NCBI GenBank assembly: GCA_036556965.1
Contig: DATBIO010000157.1
Location: forward strand, 1-5,351
Origin: DATBIO01 sp036556965
GTDB taxonomy: Bacteria > Acidobacteriota > Vicinamibacteria > Fen-336
DNA: 5,351 nt
Direction: 5' to 3'
Shown here: one piece after another, positions 1 to 5,351 of the stretch
How positions within the stretch are numbered: position 1 is the stretch's first letter
Layout of the letters: each line of letters begins with the position of its first letter
Notes under the pieces: model-generated
Told to the model about the DNA's origin: nothing
The model's input: the letters and a program-made list of their open reading frames with translations, nothing else
Database searches by the model: none
Translations under genes and position numbers: made by a program

Positions 1-1587
1 GTGCTGGTGGCCATGAACCCGGCGGCCCTCAAGACCAACCTGGCCGACCTCAAGAAGGGCGGCATCCTCATCGTCAACGTCGACAACTTCAAGGACACCG
101 ACCTCAAGAAGGCGCAGATGGTCCAGAACCCGCTGGAGGACCACTCCCTCGAGGGCTACCGGCTCTTCTCCGTCGAGCTGACGAAGCTGACGCGGCTGGC
201 CCTGCGCGACCTCGGTCTGGACGCCAAGGCCATGGACCGGTGCAAGAACTTCTTTGCCCTGGGCATGTGCTACTGGCTCTACAACCGGTCGATGGAGGCG
301 TCGTACCGCTGGCTGGAGGAGAAGTTCAAGGGCAAGCCGGGGCTGGTGGAGGCGAACAAGCTGGCCCTCAAGGCCGGCTACGCCTACTGCGACGCCACGG
401 AGGCGTTCCAGACGCGCTACGAGGTCCCTCCCGCCAGGCTGGAGCCCGGCACCTACCGCAACATCAGCGGCAACAGCGCGCTGGCCCTGGGCTTCGTGGC
501 CGCGGCCCAGAAGTCGGGGCTGATGCTGTTCCAGGGCAGCTATCCCATCACCCCCGCCTCGGACATCCTGCACGAGCTCTCCGCCTACAAGGAGTTCGGC
601 GTCATGACGTTCCAGGCGGAGGACGAGATCGCCGCCATCACCTCCGTCATCGGCGCCGCCTACGGCGGGGCGCTGGCAATCACCACCACCTCGGGACCCG
701 GCATGGCCCTGAAGACGGAGGCCATCGGCCTCGCCATCGCCACCGAGCTGCCGATGGTGATCTGCGACATCCAGCGCGGCGGCCCCTCCACCGGCCTGCC
801 CACCAAGACCGAGCAGGCCGACCTGTTCCAGGCCCTCTTCGGCCGCAACTCGGAGGCGCCGGTGCCGGTGCTGGCCGCCTCCAGCCCGGGCGACTGCTTC
901 TGGGTGGCCCTGGAGGCGAGCCGCATCGCCCTCAAGTACATGGTGCCCGTGATCGTCCTCAGCGACGGGTACCTGGCCAACGGGGCCGAGCCGTGGAAGA
1001 TCCCCGACCTCTCCGAGCTGCCCGACATCCCCGTGAAGTTCCGCACGGAGACGGAGGGCTTCTATCCCTACCTGCGCGATCCGCAGACCCTGTCCCGGCC
1101 CTGGGCGGTGCCCGGCACGCCCGGCCTCGAGCACCGCATCGGGGGCCTCGAGAAGCAGGAGGTCACGGGCAACGTGAACTACGAGCCCCTGAACCACGAG
1201 CGCATGGTCCAGCTCCGCGCGGCCAAGGCGGAGGCCGTGGTGCAGGACGTGCCCGACGTGGTGCCGGTGGGGGACCCCGAGGGCGACCTGCTCCTCGTGG
1301 GCTGGGGCTCGACCTACGGACCCATCACCGCCGCCCTCCGCGCGCAGCGCGAGAAGGGCCGGCGCATCGGCCACGTGCACCTGCGGCACCTCAACCCGCT
1401 GCCCGCCAACCTGGGCCAGGTGCTGGGGCGCTACCGGAAGGTGATGGTGCCGGAGATGAACCTGGGCCAGCTGGTGTGGGTGTTGCGCGCGAAGTACCTG
1501 GTGGACGCGCAGGGCCTCAACAAGGTGCAGGGCAAGCCGTTCAAGCAGTCCGAGATCGAGAGCGCCATCGAATCGGCGCTGTCCTAG
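1..1587 (+). CDS. korA: 2-oxoglutarate:ferredoxin oxidoreductase, fused gamma/alpha subunit (5' partial)
   Basis: Pairs with the next gene to form a cytoplasmic, thiamine diphosphate-dependent enzyme that converts 2-oxoglutarate plus CoA to succinyl-CoA and CO2, reducing ferredoxin (reversible in principle). Residues 1-150 of the visible part are the end of the gamma domain. The alpha (pyrimidine-binding) domain follows, with the hallmark YPITPAS at 181-187, TTTSGPG at 228-234 and QRGGPSTGLPTKTEQADL at 258-275. The arginine in RGGPST (R259) probably contacts the 2-oxoacid carboxylate, by analogy with archaeal enzymes. A C-terminal domain ends near 525. The sequence closely recalls M. tuberculosis KorA, about 650 residues as I remember it. 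The window's first codon, GTG, lies in a conserved internal stretch (VLVAMNPAAL), so it is a valine and not the start. Roughly 100 N-terminal residues lie upstream. The stop is TAG at 1585-1587, 13 bases before korB. The family is certain; 2-oxoglutarate rather than another 2-oxoacid is likely but inferred from homology. Confidence 0.95.
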   Translation: MLVAMNPAALKTNLADLKKGGILIVNVDNFKDTDLKKAQMVQNPLEDHSLEGYRLFSVELTKLTRLALRDLGLDAKAMDRCKNFFALGMCYWLYNRSMEASYRWLEEKFKGKPGLVEANKLALKAGYAYCDATEAFQTRYEVPPARLEPGTYRNISGNSALALGFVAAAQKSGLMLFQGSYPITPASDILHELSAYKEFGVMTFQAEDEIAAITSVIGAAYGGALAITTTSGPGMALKTEAIGLAIATELPMVICDIQRGGPSTGLPTKTEQADLFQALFGRNSEAPVPVLAASSPGDCFWVALEASRIALKYMVPVIVLSDGYLANGAEPWKIPDLSELPDIPVKFRTETEGFYPYLRDPQTLSRPWAVPGTPGLEHRIGGLEKQEVTGNVNYEPLNHERMVQLRAAKAEAVVQDVPDVVPVGDPEGDLLLVGWGSTYGPITAALRAQREKGRRIGHVHLRHLNPLPANLGQVLGRYRKVMVPEMNLGQLVWVLRAKYLVDAQGLNKVQGKPFKQSEIESAIESALS

Positions 1588-1588
1588 C

Positions 1589-1592
1589 GAGG
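1589..1592 (+). promoter_or_regulatory. Ribosome binding site of korB
   Basis: GAGG lies 8 bases before the ATG at 1601, directly after the korA stop codon. It supports the chosen korB start. A second purine run, AGGG at 1595-1598, is too close to the ATG to be the main site. Confidence 0.6.
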
Positions 1593-1600
1593 CCAGGGAC

Positions 1601-2620
1601 ATGACCGCGACGCTGCCCGTCTACACCAAGAAGGACTTCCAGAGCGACCAGGAGGTGCGCTGGTGCCCCGGCTGCGGCGACTACGCCATCCTCGCCGCCG
1701 TGCAGTCGGTGTTCCCCGAGCTGGGGGTGCCGCGCGAGAAGTTCGCGGTGATCTCGGGCATCGGCTGCTCGAGCCGGTTCCCCTACTACGTCAACACGTA
1801 CGGCTTCCACACCATCCACGGGCGCGCGCCCGCGGTGGCCACCGGGCTCAAGCTGGCGCGCCCCGACCTCGAGGTGTGGGTGGCCACGGGGGACGGCGAC
1901 GCCCTCTCCATCGGCGGGAACCACTTCATCCACATGCTCCGCCGCAACGTGGGGCTGAAGGTCCTGCTCTTCAACAACAAGATCTACGGCCTGACCAAGG
2001 GGCAGTACTCGCCCACCTCCGAGATCGGCAAGAAGGCGAAGTCCACGCCCTACGGCTCCATCGACCGCCCCTTCAACCCGCTCTCCCTGGCCCTGGGCGC
2101 GGAGGCGACCTTCGTGGCGCGGTCGGTGGACGTGTTCCAGGCGCACCTGAAGGCCACCCTGCGCAAGGCCGCCGCGCACCAGGGCTCGGCCTTCGTGGAG
2201 ATCCTCCAGAACTGCAACATCTTCAACGACGGGGCGTGGGAGAACCTGACCGAGCGCGACGTGCGCGACGACCACACCATCGCCGTCGAGCACGGCCAGC
2301 CCCTGGTCTTCGGCAAGAACCGCGACAAGGGAATCCGCATGAACGGCCTGGAGCTGGAGGTGGTCAGCCTCGGTCAGGGCGTCACGGAGGCGGACCTCAT
2401 CGTGCACGACGAGCGCAATCCCAGTCCCGCCTACGCCTTCCTCCTCTCGCGCATGGACGGCACGCCGGGCTTCCCGACCCCCCTGGGCGTGCTGCGGGCG
2501 GTGGACGCGCCCGTCTACGAGGACGGCATGAACGACCAGGTGCGCGCGGTGCAGGAGAGGAAGGGCAAGGGGGACCTGGCCCGCCTCCTGCGCGCGGGAG
2601 ACGTCTGGGAAGTGAGATAG
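1601..2620 (+). CDS. korB: 2-oxoglutarate:ferredoxin oxidoreductase, beta subunit
   Basis: Catalytic partner of KorA: it binds the thiamine diphosphate (pyrophosphate end) and one [4Fe-4S] cluster that passes electrons to ferredoxin. The 339-residue protein is complete. WCPGCGDY at 21-28 gives cysteines C22 and C25; C56 (in GIGCSSRFP) and C205 (in LQNCNIF) complete a quartet whose spacing matches the four cluster ligands known in Sulfolobus 2-oxoacid:ferredoxin oxidoreductase (C12, C15, C46, C197). The thiamine/Mg motif is GDGDALSIGGNH at 97-108 followed by NNKIYGLTKGQ at 125-135. R59 sits where Sulfolobus has a substrate-linked lysine, so a basic residue is kept, which fits a dicarboxylic 2-oxoacid. 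Sequence and length (about 370 in M. tuberculosis KorB) fit the mycobacterial-type subfamily; the difference is mainly a shorter N-terminus. The ATG has a GAGG ribosome site. No ferredoxin or delta subunit gene is seen in the window, so the electron acceptor must be encoded elsewhere. Confidence 0.96.
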   Translation: MTATLPVYTKKDFQSDQEVRWCPGCGDYAILAAVQSVFPELGVPREKFAVISGIGCSSRFPYYVNTYGFHTIHGRAPAVATGLKLARPDLEVWVATGDGDALSIGGNHFIHMLRRNVGLKVLLFNNKIYGLTKGQYSPTSEIGKKAKSTPYGSIDRPFNPLSLALGAEATFVARSVDVFQAHLKATLRKAAAHQGSAFVEILQNCNIFNDGAWENLTERDVRDDHTIAVEHGQPLVFGKNRDKGIRMNGLELEVVSLGQGVTEADLIVHDERNPSPAYAFLLSRMDGTPGFPTPLGVLRAVDAPVYEDGMNDQVRAVQERKGKGDLARLLRAGDVWEVR

Positions 2621-2630
2621 ATTCCCGGGC

Positions 2631-4463
2631 GTGACGCCCCCGGCGGCCGACGAGGCCGCGGTCACGCCCGGTCCTCCCGCCGTCGCCGCGCCGCGGCGCC
2701 CCGCCGTCCTCCGCCTGGCCGAGGGCGCCGTCCTCTTCCTCCTCCTCGCCCTGGCCGGGACCGTGCTCAACGGGTACCGCTACGGCGATTCCAACCACGG
2801 CATCACCGTGCCCATGATGAAGAGGGTCGGCGACCCGTCCCTCTACTCCTCGGACATCGTGGTGGCCACGGCCGAGCGCTACCCGACGCTGCTGTACTCC
2901 GCCCTCGCCCGCGTCCTGCCCGGCGGCGAGGCCGTCCCCCTCGCGTTCTTCGTCCTCTTCGTGGTCTCCATGGCCGCCGTGTTCGGCGCGGTCTACCGGC
3001 TGGGCCGCGCCTTCGGGGGCGAGAGCGTGGGCCTCCTCGCGGTGGCCGCCGCCTTCCCCGTCCGCATCGGGCTCGCGGGGTCCATCCTGTACCGCGTGCT
3101 GTTCAGCCACGGCGACGTGGCCACCGCGGTGTGCCTGTGGGCGCTGGTGTTCTTCGTGGAGGGGCGGCGCGTCCTGCCCCTGCTGCTCCTCTCCCTCTCC
3201 GCCTACAACCACCTCCTGTACTCGGCCTACCTCCTGGTGCCCCTGACCCTGGTCGTGCTGTGGGAGTCGCGCGCCGTGGGCGCGCGGCGCACGCTGCGCG
3301 TCCTGGCCGCGGCCGTCCTGCCCCTCCTCCCCCTGGCCGCCTGGTTCCTCTCCCACCGCGCGCCGCTGACGGCCGAGTGGCTGGACCTCCTGCAGCGCCG
3401 CTCCGCGCACCACAGCTTCCCCAGCGCGTTCGCCGAGCAGTACGCGGACGCCGTCTTCCTCCTCGCCCTCGCCGCCTTCGCCCTGCCGCGCCTGCGGCCG
3501 GCGCGGCGCGCCTTCGTCCTGCTCTTCGCGGCGGGGGTGGGCCTGCTCTTCGCCCTGGGCTGGCTCTTCAGCGAATGGCACCCGGTGAAGGCCGTCCTCC
3601 AGCTCCAGCCGTTCCGCGCCTGGCGCTACGCCGGCCTCCTGGCCCACGTGCTCATCGCCGCCGACGTCGTGCAGGGATTCCGGCATGGCGGCTGGGCGCG
3701 CGTGCTCGCGCCCCCCGTGGCCCTCATCGCGTTCGCTCCCGGCCTCGAGCCCCTGCTGCCCCTCGCCGTCGCCCTGCGCGCGGCGGCCACCGCCTGGCCG
3801 GCCGCGCTGGGCCTGCGCCTCCTCGGCGTGGCCAGCCTCCTGGCCTTCGGGGGGTGGGGCACGGGAAGGCCCGACCTCGCGGTGTTCGCCGACTACCTGT
3901 CGCGGGTGGTGACGAGCACGGTGGTGCGCACGCTCGCCCTCGCCGCGCTGGTCTGGGTCGCCCGCCCGCGCGGGCTCCGCGCGCACGCGGTGGCCACGGC
4001 GGCGGCGGGCGCCCTGGCCGTGTTCTGGGTGGCCCCCGACGCCTGGAGCCGCGCGCGGGCGCGCTGGGAGGCGGATCCCTGGTACGACGTCCAGCGATGG
4101 GTGCGCCAGAGCACGCCCACCTCCGCCATCGTGCTCACGCCACCCGAGGAGACCGGTTTTCGCGTGTTCTCCGAGCGCACGGTGGTGGGCGAGTGGAAGG
4201 ACGGCACGCAGCAGTACTTCGACGAGGCCTTCGTGCGCGAGTGGGGCGAGAGGATGACCGCGCTGGGGAGGGAGCGCTTCCCCCTCCACTCCGACGCGAC
4301 GCTGCTCGAGCTGGCCCGGCGCTACGGTGCGGGCTACGTGGTCCTGCCCGCGAAGCCGCCGCGCCCGGGGCTGGAGCTCGCCTACCGCAACCGCGAGTAC
4401 GCCGTCTACCGCGCGGTCCCCGCTTCCTCGCCGGAGGGAACCCCGTCGGGGCCACGGAGCTGA
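2631..4463 (+). CDS. Polytopic membrane protein, GT-C glycosyltransferase-like with DUF6798-like C-terminal domain
   Basis: A 610-residue inner-membrane protein of unproven function. A short Pro/Ala-rich tail with basic residues (RR at 22-23, R28) precedes the first membrane helix (about 32-48), which suggests a cytoplasmic N-terminus. The next loop, probably periplasmic, carries YGDSNH (51-56), DP (68-69) and D75. An acidic residue in this first outer loop is the usual catalytic site of GT-C enzymes, which use lipid-linked sugars, so D53 is the best candidate. About 10-13 hydrophobic segments follow up to near 470, with HGD at 160-162 and YNHLLYSAY at 192-200. The C-terminal 140 residues are soluble-looking: WYDVQRWVRQSTP at 484-496, TPPEETGFRVFSER at 503-516 and GEWKDG at 520-525, a pattern I associate with DUF6798 proteins. 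The GTG at 2631 is the only start after the in-frame TGA at 2613-2615 that keeps the first helix; ribosome-site match is poor, so coupling to korB translation is likely. The gene is real; the glycosyltransferase role is inference, with another membrane or polysaccharide function possible. Confidence 0.82.
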   Translation: MTPPAADEAAVTPGPPAVAAPRRPAVLRLAEGAVLFLLLALAGTVLNGYRYGDSNHGITVPMMKRVGDPSLYSSDIVVATAERYPTLLYSALARVLPGGEAVPLAFFVLFVVSMAAVFGAVYRLGRAFGGESVGLLAVAAAFPVRIGLAGSILYRVLFSHGDVATAVCLWALVFFVEGRRVLPLLLLSLSAYNHLLYSAYLLVPLTLVVLWESRAVGARRTLRVLAAAVLPLLPLAAWFLSHRAPLTAEWLDLLQRRSAHHSFPSAFAEQYADAVFLLALAAFALPRLRPARRAFVLLFAAGVGLLFALGWLFSEWHPVKAVLQLQPFRAWRYAGLLAHVLIAADVVQGFRHGGWARVLAPPVALIAFAPGLEPLLPLAVALRAAATAWPAALGLRLLGVASLLAFGGWGTGRPDLAVFADYLSRVVTSTVVRTLALAALVWVARPRGLRAHAVATAAAGALAVFWVAPDAWSRARARWEADPWYDVQRWVRQSTPTSAIVLTPPEETGFRVFSERTVVGEWKDGTQQYFDEAFVREWGERMTALGRERFPLHSDATLLELARRYGAGYVVLPAKPPRPGLELAYRNREYAVYRAVPASSPEGTPSGPRS

Positions 4464-4464
4464 G

Positions 4465-4469
4465 GGAGG
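4465..4469 (+). promoter_or_regulatory. Strong ribosome binding site of the M24 peptidase gene
   Basis: GGAGG, within the purine run GGGAGGAG at 4464-4471, lies 7 bases before the ATG at 4477 and begins just after the TGA of the membrane-protein gene. This near-ideal Shine-Dalgarno fixes the start of the last gene and contrasts with the weak site in front of the gene at 2631. Confidence 0.85.
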
Positions 4470-4476
4470 AGACCGG

Positions 4477-5351
4477 ATGACGACGCTGGAGGCGGACCGG
4501 GCCGGGTCGGGCGGGGCGGGGAGACGCCGGCGGCGCCGGTGGCTGGGGGCTCTCGGAATCCTCGCCGCGCTGGCCGCCGTCTCCCGCGAGGCGGCGCCGG
4601 AGGCGCTGCCGTCGGTGCGCGAGGAGGACGCGCTCCGCCAGGAGTGGCTGCGGATACGCCTCACGCGGGTCCTGCCCGCGCTGATGCGGCGGGACAAGGT
4701 GGCCATGTGGATCGTGGTCTGCCGCGAGTACAACGAGGATCCCGTCTTCTTCTCCCTGGTCTCCCCCACCGTCATGGCCGCGCGCCGCCGGACCGTGCTC
4801 GTCTTCCACGACCGCGGAGGGGAGCGCGGCGTGGAGCGACTGGCCCTCGGGGGCGGCTCCCACGGCGGCCTCTACGAGGTGCTGCGGGAGCCGGCGGCGC
4901 CGCCGCGCGAGCTGTGGGGGGAGGGACAGTGGCAGATGCTGCGCAGGGTGGTGGACGAGCGCCGGCCCGAGAGCATCGCCATCGACGTGTCCCACACGCA
5001 CGCCTTCGCCGACGGGCTGTCCGCCGGTGAGCGGGAGCAGCTCGAGGCCGCTCTCGGGCCCTGGACGGCCAGGCTGGTGAGGGCGGAACGCCTGCCCCTC
5101 GACTACATCTCGCTGCGCCTGCCCGAGATGCTGCCGTCCTACCGCCGGCTCATGGGCGTCGTCCACGGCCTCATCGCCCGCGCCTTCTCGAGCGACGTGA
5201 TCACCCCGGGGCGCACCACCACGGAAGACGTCGTCTACTGGCTCCGGCAGCAGGTCCGGGACCGGGGCCTCGGAGAGTGGTTCCCGCCTTCCGTCAGCGT
5301 GCAGCGTCCGGGCCGCGGCCCCGGCGTGGTGACGGCGCCGCGCGAGGCGGT
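4477..5351 (+). CDS. Exported M24-family metallopeptidase, Xaa-Pro aminopeptidase-like (3' partial)
   Basis: The frame stays open from the ATG at 4477 to the window edge, giving 291 residues plus two bases. M24 'pita-bread' enzymes are two-metal hydrolases; relatives of this type are annotated as Xaa-Pro aminopeptidases, which remove an N-terminal residue before proline. The N-terminus has six arginines in a row (16-21), then a hydrophobic stretch (about 22-35) and a small-residue region, as in a signal peptide. Whether Sec or Tat is used is unclear, since RRRRWLG only loosely resembles a Tat motif. The creatinase-type N-terminal domain shows DKVAMWIVVCREYNEDPVFF at 73-92, ARRRTVLVFHDRGG at 102-115 and IDVSHTHAFADGL at 169-181. 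The start of the catalytic domain follows: VHGLIARAFS (229-238), VITPGRTTTEDVVYWLRQ (241-258) and WFPPSVSVQR (268-277). This resembles M24 proteins I recall from Acidobacteriota and related groups. The metal-binding Asp, Asp, His, Glu, Glu residues would lie past the end, so activity cannot be judged. Usual length is about 430-460 residues. Confidence 0.88.
   Translation, partial: MTTLEADRAGSGGAGRRRRRRWLGALGILAALAAVSREAAPEALPSVREEDALRQEWLRIRLTRVLPALMRRDKVAMWIVVCREYNEDPVFFSLVSPTVMAARRRTVLVFHDRGGERGVERLALGGGSHGGLYEVLREPAAPPRELWGEGQWQMLRRVVDERRPESIAIDVSHTHAFADGLSAGEREQLEAALGPWTARLVRAERLPLDYISLRLPEMLPSYRRLMGVVHGLIARAFSSDVITPGRTTTEDVVYWLRQQVRDRGLGEWFPPSVSVQRPGRGPGVVTAPREA

Noticed and set aside
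1..3. GTG at the first base as the start codon of korA
   Set aside because: The residues that follow (VLVAMNPAAL) are an internal conserved part of the gamma domain in full-length homologues, so the real start lies upstream of the window.
1541..2770. A 409-codon open frame on the minus strand opposite korB
   Set aside because: It is fully antisense to the well-conserved korB, has biased composition and no motif, so it is a GC-driven shadow.
4500..4545. GC-rich repetitive-looking stretch (CGG/GGC runs) as a possible terminator or repeat
   Set aside because: It lies inside the peptidase gene and encodes the Gly/Arg-rich N-terminus. There is no T-run after it and no clean inverted repeat.
2397..4775. 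A 792-codon open frame on the minus strand spanning the membrane-protein gene
   Set aside because: Its translation is a low-complexity mix rich in Arg, Gly, Glu, Gln and His with no recognisable domain. It lies opposite a gene with clear membrane helices and motifs. Long antisense frames are expected at this GC content.
4135..5166. A 343-codon minus-strand open frame and a 163-codon plus-strand frame at 4539-5030
   Set aside because: Both overlap the plus-strand frame from 4477, whose translation shows clear M24-family motifs and a strong ribosome site. The alternatives are Arg/Gly/Pro-rich without any domain.

Overview
The window is very GC-rich (roughly 70% by eye, with third codon positions almost always G or C). 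It is densely coding on the plus strand. Four genes follow one another in the same direction with gaps of only 13, 10 and 13 bases, so they look like one transcription unit. The first gene enters from upstream of the window and the last runs off its end. No RNA gene, mobile element, CRISPR array, long repeat or convincing terminator is visible, and no intergenic stretch exceeds 13 bases.

Layout: (1) positions 1-1587, the C-terminal 528 residues of the fused gamma/alpha subunit of a 2-oxoacid (probably 2-oxoglutarate):ferredoxin oxidoreductase, korA; (2) 1601-2620, the complete beta subunit, korB, with its thiamine diphosphate motif and four candidate [4Fe-4S] cysteines; (3) 2631-4463, a 610-residue polytopic membrane protein shaped like a GT-C glycosyltransferase, with a C-terminal soluble domain resembling the DUF6798 type; (4) 4477 to the end, the N-terminal 291 residues of an exported M24-family metallopeptidase (Xaa-Pro aminopeptidase-like).

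The two Kor subunits form one enzyme: thiamine-dependent oxidative decarboxylation of 2-oxoglutarate to succinyl-CoA with electrons passed to ferredoxin, or the reverse. They resemble the KorAB of Mycobacterium tuberculosis, a type also found in aerobes. The two downstream genes have no obvious biochemical link to Kor. One is probably an envelope sugar-transfer or related membrane protein and the other an exported peptidase. They may simply share a promoter.

Organism: base composition, the mycobacterial-type KorAB and the style of the M24 protein suggest a high-GC bacterium such as an Acidobacteriota, Myxococcota or Gemmatimonadota-like lineage. This is inference from remembered family patterns, and no marker gene in the window settles it. 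I found no convincing new biological system. The most open points are the uncharacterised membrane protein and its neighbours.
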